The translations under genes and the position numbers were made by a program. DNA of 5,505 bases from Synergistaceae bacterium (GTDB lineage: Bacteria; Synergistota; Synergistia; Synergistales; Aminobacteriaceae), in the NCBI GenBank assembly GCA_017394925.1, contig JAFPWQ010000218.1:1-5505 (forward strand), in the 5' to 3' direction. The notes under the pieces are model-generated. The model saw nothing but the letters and a program-made list of their open reading frames with translations. It ran no database searches and had not been told where the DNA came from. This document shows positions 1-5,248 of the stretch, piece after piece; position 1 is the first letter of the stretch; every line of letters starts with the position of its first letter.

Positions 1-674
1 ACGACTGCGTTCTTGAGATCGGACCGGGTCATGGTGTGCTTACGCGTGCATTGCTTGAGGCAAATGTGAAGTGCCTGCATACTATTGAACTTGATGAAAG
101 ATTCAGGACTGAGCTTGAAGAACTTGCACTTAGTGATTCAAGATTAAATCTTCACTGGGGAGATGCTGTTACGTTCGATTATGATTCATTAAATCCCTTC
201 CCGAATAAAGTTATTGCAAATATTCCGTATAACATTACGACTCCGTTAATATGGAAATTGATTCAATATGCGCATCATGGCCTGACGTATCACATGTACA
301 TGTTACAGAAAGAGGCCGCGTTAAGACTAACAGCACCGCCTGACACAAAAGCGCGTTATCCTCTGGGCGTAATGATTGAGGCAATTGGTCATGCATCGAT
401 AATCAGGAATGTATCACGTGAATGTTTCAGGCCGGTTCCTAATGTTGACTCGGTGATTGCTGAGATTCTGATTGAAAGAAATTTTGATCTCGCATGTGAT
501 TCATTGTGGAGTGAATTACTACATAAGGGCTTTGCTCAGAGACGTAAAACACTGCAGAATAATCTAAAAGGCTTCGTGAATGTCCCGGATGAATATGCAA
601 AGATGAGAGCAGAAGATTTAACGTGTAATGAATGGCTGAAAATTTATCATGAAATAAAGACCTCCGCAAAGTGA
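1..674 (+). CDS. rsmA: 16S rRNA (adenine1518-N6/adenine1519-N6)-dimethyltransferase, 5'-truncated by window edge
   Basis: This enzyme uses S-adenosylmethionine to dimethylate two adjacent adenosines in the 3'-terminal helix of 16S rRNA during 30S maturation in the cytoplasm (known for the family). The reading frame is open from base 3 and starts inside SAM-binding motif I (VLEIGPGHG, bases 9-35). The true start and about 35-40 N-terminal residues therefore lie upstream of the window. The GTG at 36 is internal and should not be used as a start. Motif IV is NIPYN (219-233), which contacts the target adenine. Further on are the family signatures CFRPVPNVDS and, near the C-terminus, GFAQRRKTLQNNLKG. 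The gene stops with TGA at 672-674, inside a terminator hairpin. It converges on the acidic-protein gene. Nothing visible is broken, and the remaining length fits a protein of about 260 residues. Confidence 0.95.
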   Translation, partial: DCVLEIGPGHGVLTRALLEANVKCLHTIELDERFRTELEELALSDSRLNLHWGDAVTFDYDSLNPFPNKVIANIPYNITTPLIWKLIQYAHHGLTYHMYMLQKEAALRLTAPPDTKARYPLGVMIEAIGHASIIRNVSRECFRPVPNVDSVIAEILIERNFDLACDSLWSELLHKGFAQRRKTLQNNLKGFVNVPDEYAKMRAEDLTCNEWLKIYHEIKTSAK

Positions 675-700
675 TTCACGGAGGCATTAATTATTTTCTC
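661..700. terminator. Bidirectional intrinsic terminator between convergent rsmA and the acidic-protein gene
   Basis: CCTCCG (661-666) pairs with CGGAGG (679-684) across a 12-nt loop. The left arm and the rsmA stop codon are part of the hairpin, so the terminator is embedded in the gene's last codons. Downstream on the plus strand is a T-rich stretch (TTAATTATTTTCTC). Downstream on the minus strand the complement of the bases just left of 661 is also T-rich (TCTTTATTT). It can therefore end both convergent transcripts. The stem is only 6 bp but is GC-rich. Confidence 0.65.
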
Positions 701-701
701 G

Positions 702-1757
702 TTATTCGTGTTTCTTCAGAATATCATGTTTTTCTTCGTTTTCTTTGTCCTCGATTATGATTGTCTCTTTATCGTCTGATTCTTCTGGTTTATCGTCATC
801 AGTCAGATTATTTTCAAAGACAGAATCATCAAATACGACGTCATCATCATCAAGGGGTTCAGGAAGTTCAATCTCTTCATATTCAAGCGGTTCACCCTTT
901 GAGACAGTCATAATATCTTCGGATTCAGATTCAGATTCAGATATGTCATCAGGTTCATCAATAGTGGGAATTTCTGCAGGCTCGTCAAATATTTCTTCAT
1001 GTTCGGGCTGATATGCTTCCTGTTCCTGCTCCTGCAAATTTTCATCAAGTTTTTCATCAAGTTTTTCTTCCATTGTCTGGAATGCTTCAGCCAATTCTGC
1101 GTCAGGTTCAGATTGTCCTTCTGGAATCAAATTAAATTCTTCACTCATTGCAGGCATTTCTTGTTCTGACTCAGGTTCTGACTCTTCCGTAATCACCGGC
1201 AATTCTTCATGCTCTTTCATGAAAGGAGAAGGCGCAATTTCAATTTCTTCATGTTCTTCTTCATGTTCAAGTTCTGATTCTGGTAATTCTTCGGGTTCTT
1301 CCGGGACAGTGTTAATCGTTATGATCTCATCAGCGGGAAGGCTCTCGAATTCTTTTCCGTTCTGGACAACAGGCACAAAGATTGCTATAACTTTCGTGTT
1401 TTTCCTGTCTCCAATTGCGTCATTAATTGCTTTCAGGACTTCGTTATACAGCCATGAATGATTTTCGTCCTTCTGGGGAATCACATTCACAACTTCAACT
1501 GAAGAATTAGATTCACTCTGCAATTCTGGTTCTGGTTCTTTTGCTTTCACGTGCTGATTCTCTGCAGCATGGCCGCCCATGAATCTGTCAGCAGAAAATC
1601 TCCCTGTGCCGGTACTCTCTGCAAAACTGCGTCTGATTCTTTCTTCAACGCTTAATCTTTTGGGACGTTCTGATTCTTCGCCCTGTTCCCTGAGCCATTC
1701 CGCCTGGTGCTTGTCTATCACGGAATGTATATTCTCAAGTCCCCTAAATATCCGCAT
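702..1757 (-). CDS. Glu/Asp-rich low-complexity protein, putative partner of the ParA-type ATPase
   Basis: I do not recognise a family. The chosen ATG (1755-1757) gives 351 residues and overlaps the end of the ParA gene by 14 nt, with AGAGGA 11 nt upstream. An in-frame ATG at 1796 would add 13 residues but has no Shine-Dalgarno site. Residues 1-70 are rather basic (RPKRLSVEERIRRSF at 31-45). Residues about 86-150 look like a small folded alpha/beta unit (VEVVNVIPQ, an amphipathic stretch WLYNEVLKAINDAIGD, then the hydrophobic strand KVIAIFVPVV). Residues about 150-351 are a tail dominated by Glu, Asp, Pro and Ser (for example SESESESE at 273-280, DDDD at 303-306), probably disordered. There is no signal peptide or membrane segment, so it should be cytoplasmic. 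Translational coupling to the ParA gene suggests the two products act together, possibly as cargo adaptor and ATPase. This is inference. Confidence 0.8.
   Translation of the reverse strand: MRIFRGLENIHSVIDKHQAEWLREQGEESERPKRLSVEERIRRSFAESTGTGRFSADRFMGGHAAENQHVKAKEPEPELQSESNSSVEVVNVIPQKDENHSWLYNEVLKAINDAIGDRKNTKVIAIFVPVVQNGKEFESLPADEIITINTVPEEPEELPESELEHEEEHEEIEIAPSPFMKEHEELPVITEESEPESEQEMPAMSEEFNLIPEGQSEPDAELAEAFQTMEEKLDEKLDENLQEQEQEAYQPEHEEIFDEPAEIPTIDEPDDISESESESEDIMTVSKGEPLEYEEIELPEPLDDDDVVFDDSVFENNLTDDDKPEESDDKETIIIEDKENEEKHDILKKHE
922..942. repeat. Hexamer microsatellite GATTCA x3.5 within the acidic-tail coding region
   Basis: GATTCA occurs three times head to tail on the plus strand (922-939), followed by GAT. 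On the coding (minus) strand this encodes the alternating Ser-Glu run at residues 273-280. The 6-bp unit keeps the frame, so copy-number change would only lengthen or shorten the acidic tail. Confidence 0.85.
1039..1062. repeat. Perfect 12-bp tandem duplication TTTTCATCAAGT x2
   Basis: Two identical 12-nt units lie at 1039-1050 and 1051-1062, followed by a third partial TTTTC. On the minus strand they encode the repeated Glu-Lys-Leu-Asp pattern (EKLDEKLDEN, residues 231-240). This is a frame-preserving duplication and suggests recent expansion of the low-complexity tail by slippage. Confidence 0.85.
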
Positions 1758-2433
1758 CGTTAGTCCCGTCCTCTTTTCTGTCAGTCCAGACTTCATTTAT
1801 GTCAACAACGCCGTCATTTAATTTATCTATTGCCCTGATGATTTTTTCGTACAATCTCTCAAAAGGCTGTCTTGATCTTGCCATTAATCCCGTTGACCAT
1901 ACAAGCCCTGACGTAATATTGAACGGGATTCTTTTATGCAGAGGCAAATCTTCAGCTATCGGGTAATCACGCTCTGAAATCAACTGATCTGCTATCTTGC
2001 TGATTCCTGAGTTATCATAGCCGACTTTCACAAGAGGCAGCTGGGCTTTTTCTTTTCCGTCTTTAGCCGCAATTGAATACACAACTGCAAGATTCGACAG
2101 AGAAAAGAAATCGGGTGTAACTGGTGCGAGGGTTATATCTGCAAAATCTATTGCCTTACGTGATGAGTCATCAAGCGTGGGAGGACAGTCAATAATTATC
2201 CATTCTTCCTTAGAATCCGCATCTGAATCTTCAAGCGTATCTTTCAGACGAAGTGAATCACGGAAATAATTCTTCATGAAACCTAAAGCATCAGAAAAGT
2301 TCCGCGAAGGATCAAGATCAACGGCAAGAACTTTATTGTGCCTGATTAACGCTATCTGTGCAAGAATCACTGCTATGGTCGTCTTGCCTACGCCGCCTTT
2401 ACGGTTAAAAACTGCTGCTGCAATTTTCGACAT
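1744..2433 (-). CDS. ParA/MinD-superfamily (deviant Walker A) ATPase, orphan without ParB
   Basis: This is a cytoplasmic P-loop ATPase of the type that dimerises on ATP and often binds the nucleoid to segregate or position DNA or protein cargo (known for the family). The deviant Walker A motif is KGGVGKTT (residues 12-19), with signature Lys12 and catalytic-type Lys17. The A' motif is VDLDPSRN (38-45). Walker B is WIIIDCPP (78-85, Asp82). TLAPVTPDFFSLSNL (101-115) matches the ParA core segment after Walker B. The C-terminal region has basic residues (HKR, ARSRQPFERLYEK) compatible with nonspecific DNA binding. At 229 residues with no N-terminal helix-turn-helix it is a small, Soj-like form. 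The start ATG has AGGTGAT six bases upstream. It follows the permease gene by 25 nt and overlaps the acidic-protein gene by 14 nt. No parB is in the window. A chromosome-partition role is thus less likely than cargo positioning with the acidic partner; this is inference. Confidence 0.93.
   Translation of the reverse strand: MSKIAAAVFNRKGGVGKTTIAVILAQIALIRHNKVLAVDLDPSRNFSDALGFMKNYFRDSLRLKDTLEDSDADSKEEWIIIDCPPTLDDSSRKAIDFADITLAPVTPDFFSLSNLAVVYSIAAKDGKEKAQLPLVKVGYDNSGISKIADQLISERDYPIAEDLPLHKRIPFNITSGLVWSTGLMARSRQPFERLYEKIIRAIDKLNDGVVDINEVWTDRKEDGTNDADI
1769..1774 (-). promoter_or_regulatory. Ribosome binding site of the acidic-protein gene, inside the ParA coding region
   Basis: AGAGGA on the minus strand lies 11 nt before the ATG at 1757, within codons for the ParA C-terminus (RKEDG). 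It decides the start: the upstream in-frame ATG at 1796 has no comparable site. The long spacer suggests that initiation relies partly on ribosomes finishing the ParA gene. Confidence 0.55.
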
Positions 2434-2439
2434 TCTTTT

Positions 2440-2446
2440 ATCACCT
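2440..2446 (-). promoter_or_regulatory. Strong ribosome binding site of the ParA-type gene
   Basis: AGGTGAT on the minus strand is a seven-base match to the anti-Shine-Dalgarno complement and sits six bases before the ATG at 2433. Given this site, the ParA gene can initiate independently of the upstream permease even though it is probably in the same transcript. Confidence 0.8.
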
Positions 2447-2458
2447 GTATATAAATTT

Positions 2459-3319
2459 TTATTCTGCTTTCATCATTATAATAATAGATACAAGCACAAT
2501 CGCAACCCCTGCAAAATTCGCCGCATCTATTTGCTCATTATATAACAGCATTCCCGCGATAACAGCCGTTACAGGTTCTACAGATGCGATTACCGGGACT
2601 CTGCTTGTGTCATTAATCGCTTTCAGGCCGTTATAATACACCAGATATGCAAGCGTTGTAGGAATCAGTCCGTAAAGCATACCAGTTATCATGATTCGCA
2701 GATTAATAAACGCAGGTATAATATCGGGTTTTGTGAATATAATCATGAACAGGGACGCAAAAAAGAAACTGTACATGCTCATGATTAATGCGTCAGTTTT
2801 TTCTCCTGCTGAACGTCCGATTACCGCCGCCATTCCATAACCGAATCCCGAACCTAATCCGTATAGTATGCCTATGACTGAAATATTATCACTCTGAAAT
2901 ATATTTATGCCTGTAACTGTGAGAATGCACCCGATAATATTCATGATTAATGCGAAGATTTTTATGCGTGAAAATTTTTCGTGAAAGATTAATCCCGACG
3001 CTATAGCCGTAAATACCGGAGCCGTATACATCAGGACACATGCAACGCCCATTCCGTTGAGCTTAATTGAATTTGTGTAGAATATATTAAATAGTCCGTT
3101 GCAGATTATGCCGAGCAGAGCACATAATAATATAGTTCTCTTATCGCGAATAATAATTTTGCGGCCATGTATGAATAATGCGGTTATGAGGCTGAACATG
3201 AATGCAAAGAACATTCTCATGAATCCGATTAGTGAAACATCAGCACCAAGAGCGTTTAACTCTTTAACGAAGATGCCTATAGTGCCCCAGAGAATTCCGG
3301 CTATGAATATTCCTGTCAT
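2459..3319 (-). CDS. EamA/DMT-superfamily (RhaT-like) membrane transporter
   Basis: This is a permease of the drug/metabolite transporter superfamily. Members usually export amino acids, metabolites or drugs across the inner membrane (known for the family); the substrate cannot be read from sequence. The 286 residues hold two EamA repeats and about ten hydrophobic helices, roughly at 2-18, 28-50, 62-82, 90-112, 119-140, 147-168, 177-196, 208-228, 241-260 and 266-284. Each half carries the usual proline motif before a helix: MYTAPVFTAIASG (97-109) and SVEPVTAVIAG (246-256), the latter followed by the typical acidic YNEQ. The length is normal. The ATG lies within the ATGA overlap with the trpF stop (3316-3319). 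Only a weak purine-rich site (AAAGAAGA) precedes it, which points to translational coupling to trpF. Co-transcription suggests, without proving, an aromatic or anthranilate-related substrate. Confidence 0.93.
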   Translation of the reverse strand: MTGIFIAGILWGTIGIFVKELNALGADVSLIGFMRMFFAFMFSLITALFIHGRKIIIRDKRTILLCALLGIICNGLFNIFYTNSIKLNGMGVACVLMYTAPVFTAIASGLIFHEKFSRIKIFALIMNIIGCILTVTGINIFQSDNISVIGILYGLGSGFGYGMAAVIGRSAGEKTDALIMSMYSFFFASLFMIIFTKPDIIPAFINLRIMITGMLYGLIPTTLAYLVYYNGLKAINDTSRVPVIASVEPVTAVIAGMLLYNEQIDAANFAGVAIVLVSIIIMMKAE

Positions 3320-3936
3320 ATTGCATTCTTCTTTTTGAATTCACGTACTGCAAGAATAAACTTCATGACTTTCCTGTAATCTTTGAGCCTGTTTGATTCG
3401 ACTCCTGTGCTAACGTCAAGGCAATAGGGCTGAGGAGTAATTGAGAGTGCCTGCTGTACGTTTTCGGGAGTTAGTCCTCCTGCAAGAAAATATCTGCGGC
3501 TTGTATTGCCTATTAATGACCAGTCAAAAGTTTTTCCGCTTCCCTCGCCTGAATCAAGCATGACATAATCAGCCGGTGTATTCATTGCACGTTCTGCATC
3601 AATTGCGCGCTTAACTTTGAATGCTTTTATGATCGGGCAGTGAATGAGCTCACGCAATGACGCAATATATTCGCGAGTCTCATCGCCGTGTAACTGAATG
3701 AAATCTATCCCGGATGTCTCAACGCACATAGCTACGGTATTGAGTGATGCATTCGAGAATACGCCTATAGTTTTTATTGCTGGATTCAGTTTTGCTCTGA
3801 GATGTCCGGCATGTTCGGGTGCAATGAATCTTTTGCTTCTGGGAACGAATACAAAGCCTATATAATCGGGTCTTAATTCATTCATGATTCCTATTTCAAT
3901 TTCGTGGGATATTCCGCAAATTTTCACTTTTGCCAT
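3316..3936 (-). CDS. trpF: N-(5'-phosphoribosyl)anthranilate isomerase
   Basis: TrpF converts N-(5-phosphoribosyl)anthranilate to the corresponding carboxyphenylamino-deoxyribulose phosphate, a step in tryptophan synthesis, using a (beta/alpha)8 barrel in the cytoplasm (known). The 206-residue protein shows the catalytic cysteine in KVKICGIS (Cys7) and the catalytic aspartate in YVMLDSGEGSGKTFDW (Asp128). It also shows the substrate-phosphate loops LAGGLTPENV (151-160) and LDVSTGVE (173-180), plus the family motifs GFVFVPRSKRFI and IQLHGDE. The length is normal for a monofunctional enzyme. I chose ATG 3934-3936 because GAGGA stands nine bases upstream; a TTG at 3952-3954 would add six unlikely residues. 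No other trp gene lies beside it. Instead it heads an apparent operon with the permease and the ParA pair, and a promoter and hairpin precede it. Confidence 0.96.
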   Translation of the reverse strand: MAKVKICGISHEIEIGIMNELRPDYIGFVFVPRSKRFIAPEHAGHLRAKLNPAIKTIGVFSNASLNTVAMCVETSGIDFIQLHGDETREYIASLRELIHCPIIKAFKVKRAIDAERAMNTPADYVMLDSGEGSGKTFDWSLIGNTSRRYFLAGGLTPENVQQALSITPQPYCLDVSTGVESNRLKDYRKVMKFILAVREFKKKNAI

Positions 3937-3945
3937 TAGTATTAA

Positions 3946-3950
3946 TCCTC
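3946..3950 (-). promoter_or_regulatory. trpF: Ribosome binding site of trpF
   Basis: GAGGA (within GCGAGGA) on the minus strand is nine bases before the ATG at 3936. It rules out the upstream TTG at 3954, because that start would put this site inside the coding region. Confidence 0.75.
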
Positions 3951-3958
3951 GCAAGGGT

Positions 3959-3988
3959 AAAATAAAAACAGAGCCGTAAAAAGCCCTG
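3959..3988 (-). terminator. Hairpin plus U-tract in the trpF leader (possible attenuator)
   Basis: On the minus strand CAGGGC (3988-3983) pairs with GCTCTG (3974-3969), including one G-U pair, around an 8-nt loop (TTTTTACG). It is followed at once by TTTTTATTTT (3968-3959). This has the form of an intrinsic terminator. No minus-strand gene precedes it, since the neighbour to the right runs the other way, so it would act within the trpF leader 23 nt before the start codon. No Trp-codon leader peptide and no alternative antiterminator stem is evident. Regulation by attenuation is therefore a hypothesis. Confidence 0.5.
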
Positions 3989-3993
3989 CTGAA

Positions 3994-4002
3994 ATTATAT
4001 CA
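3994..4002 (-). promoter_or_regulatory. Extended -10 promoter element for the trpF operon
   Basis: The minus strand reads TGATATAAT, a perfect extended -10 (TGnTATAAT). A weak -35-like TTGTAG (4024-4019) stands 19 bases upstream, so recognition would rest mainly on the extended -10. The predicted transcription start is near 3987, about 50 nt before the trpF ATG and at the base of the leader hairpin. Confidence 0.6.
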
Positions 4003-4009
4003 GGTTAAG

Positions 4010-4042
4010 AGGCAATGCCTACAAAATATTAAATTCAGGCAT
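4010..4042. repeat. Nested AGGCA/TGCCT inverted repeats in the divergent intergenic region
   Basis: AGGCAATGCCT (4010-4020) is a perfect palindrome apart from its central base. Its right half ATGCCT (4015-4020) is also an inverted repeat of AGGCAT (4037-4042), across 16 AT-rich bases. The set spans the region upstream of the trpF -10 and overlaps its weak -35-like element. It could be a repressor operator or a pair of competing stems. No binding protein can be named. Confidence 0.4.
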
Positions 4043-4070
4043 CATATATACTTACATTATTAATTTATGG

Positions 4071-4076
4071 AAGGAG
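4071..4076 (+). promoter_or_regulatory. Strong ribosome binding site of the glycosyltransferase gene
   Basis: AAGGAG (within GGAAGGAGAAA) precedes the ATG at 4086 by nine bases and fixes that start. A possible -10 box, TATACT at 4047-4052, lies upstream, but no convincing -35 accompanies it. Confidence 0.85.
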
Positions 4077-4085
4077 AAATTTTAT

Positions 4086-5192
4086 ATGCGTGTCTTATTC
4101 ATCAATGCAGTATGCGGAACGGGCAGCACAGGAAAAATTACGGCTGAGCTTGCAGAAAAATATTATCGTGAAGGCCATGAAGTGAAAATAGCTTACGGAA
4201 GAAGTTCATATGTCCCCGAAAAGTATAAAGAATATGCTGTGCGTATAGGTTCAGTGTTTGATGTTTACGTTCATGGGATTATGACGCGCTTGACTGACAG
4301 ACATGGATTTTATTCATCACATGCTACAAAAAGATTCCTAAAATGGGCAGATGAGTTTAATCCAGATATATTATGGCTGCATAACATTCACGGCTATTAT
4401 ATTAATATTGAGCTTTTATTCACCTGGATAAAAAAACGTCCGGGCATGAAAAAATTCTGGACTCTTCATGACTGCTGGAGCTTCACGGGTCATTGCGGAT
4501 ATTTCACGATGGCAGGCTGCTCTAAATGGAGAACTCACTGTGAAAGATGCCCGCAAAGAGATTCATATCCTTCGAGCATAAGAGATAACAGTTACAGAAA
4601 TTTTGAGGACAAGCGAAGATTATTCACGGGTGTAAATAACATGACGATAATAACACCGTCAAAATGGCTTGCGGATTTAGTGAGGCAAAGTTACCTGAAA
4701 GAATATCCTGTTGAAGTGAGATATAACACGACAGATAAAAATATATTCAGGCCGGTAAAAAGCAATTTCAGAGACAGATTTAATCTTCATGACAGAAAAA
4801 TCATTCTGGGAGTCGCAAGTATATGGGAAAAACGGAAGGGACTTAATGACTTTGTGAGACTGTCAGAAATGCTTGACTCTGAGAGATACGCAATAGTTCT
4901 CGTTGGAATTAAACCAGAACAGAAGAAAGCACTTCCCGAAAAGATAATTGCAATTGAGAGAACAAATAATCAAAAGGAACTTGCAGAGATATATACGGCC
5001 TCAGATATATTTTTTAATCCGTCATACGAAGATAATTATCCGACAGTGAATCTTGAAGCTGAAGCATGCGGTACACCTGTTATCACGTATGATGCCGGAG
5101 GATGTCCTGAGACAGTGAAAGATGCAGGTTCTCATGTTGTGAAGTGCGGAGATATTGAGAAAGTGAAAGAGATAATAGAGGCCATGCGATAA
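4086..5192 (+). CDS. GT4-family (GT-B fold) glycosyltransferase, WcaC-like with Cys cluster
   Basis: A retaining glycosyltransferase that would transfer a sugar from a nucleotide-sugar donor to a polysaccharide, lipid or protein acceptor at the cytoplasmic face (known for GT4). It has 368 residues in two Rossmann-like halves. The N-terminal half has MRVLFINAVCGTGSTGKITAEL's glycine-rich loop (residues 10-17) and the segment LHDCWSFTGHCGYF. Five cysteines (130, 137, 145, 152, 155) form a compact cluster of the kind seen in WcaC-like enzymes, possibly metal-binding. The C-terminal half has VASIWEKRKGL (243-253) and the donor-site region EDNYPTVNLEAEACGTPVIT (315-334). Here the usual E-x7-E is D316-x7-E324, with Glu315 next to it. 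The interdomain segment YNTTDKNIFRP (213-223) lacks the glycine of the common NGxD motif. No signal peptide or membrane helix is seen. It appears monocistronic, ending at a terminator shared with fliD. Acceptor and sugar are unknown. Confidence 0.93.
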   Translation: MRVLFINAVCGTGSTGKITAELAEKYYREGHEVKIAYGRSSYVPEKYKEYAVRIGSVFDVYVHGIMTRLTDRHGFYSSHATKRFLKWADEFNPDILWLHNIHGYYINIELLFTWIKKRPGMKKFWTLHDCWSFTGHCGYFTMAGCSKWRTHCERCPQRDSYPSSIRDNSYRNFEDKRRLFTGVNNMTIITPSKWLADLVRQSYLKEYPVEVRYNTTDKNIFRPVKSNFRDRFNLHDRKIILGVASIWEKRKGLNDFVRLSEMLDSERYAIVLVGIKPEQKKALPEKIIAIERTNNQKELAEIYTASDIFFNPSYEDNYPTVNLEAEACGTPVITYDAGGCPETVKDAGSHVVKCGDIEKVKEIIEAMR

Positions 5193-5232
5193 AAAAAATA
5201 CCCCCGAAGATTTTTTTCTCCGGGAGTTTTTA
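5192..5232 (-). terminator. Intrinsic terminator of fliD, weaker in the glycosyltransferase direction
   Basis: Arms 5200-5210 and 5217-5227 form an 11-bp stem around a 6-nt loop. Read on the minus strand, ACTCCCGGAGA pairs with TCTTCGGGGGT at all positions with two G-U pairs, and ATTTTTTTTATCG follows: a strong terminator for fliD. Read on the plus strand the same two positions become A-C mismatches and the T-run is shorter (TTTTT), so termination of the glycosyltransferase transcript should be weaker. Confidence 0.8.
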
Positions 5233-5248
5233 TGTCTGTGCTTTGAGT

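Noticed and set aside
439..669. Minus-strand open frame inside rsmA
   Set aside because: It is antisense to the conserved C-terminal region of rsmA and carries no motif.
745..1011. Plus-strand open frame encoding a Ser-rich protein
   Set aside because: It is the antisense of the Glu/Asp-rich codons of the minus-strand gene (GAA/GAT repeats read as TTC/TCA). It has no ribosome binding site of note, and its composition is fully explained by the opposite strand.
1548..1553. CACGTG in the acidic-protein gene as a second parS
   Set aside because: Flanking bases give only about 9 of 16 matches to the consensus, which is chance level for a palindromic core.
1758..1796. Longer start (ATG 1796) for the acidic protein
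   Set aside because: There is no Shine-Dalgarno site upstream of it, and it would lengthen the overlap with the ParA gene to 53 nt. ATG 1757 has AGAGGA upstream.
1219..1821. Two further plus-strand open frames (1219-1461 and 1579-1821)
   Set aside because: They are antisense to the acidic-protein gene and the end of the ParA gene, with no recognisable motif and no start signals.
2276..2545. Plus-strand open frame across the ParA start
   Set aside because: It is antisense to the Walker A region and the permease end, and conserved ParA motifs are on the minus strand.
3099..3338. Plus-strand open frame across the permease start
   Set aside because: It is antisense to transmembrane helices of the EamA protein, with no supporting signal.
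3989..4070. trp leader peptide or T-box riboswitch upstream of trpF
   Set aside because: No short frame with Trp codons is seen on the minus strand. No T-box sequence or specifier stem is recognisable, and the predicted leader is only about 50 nt.
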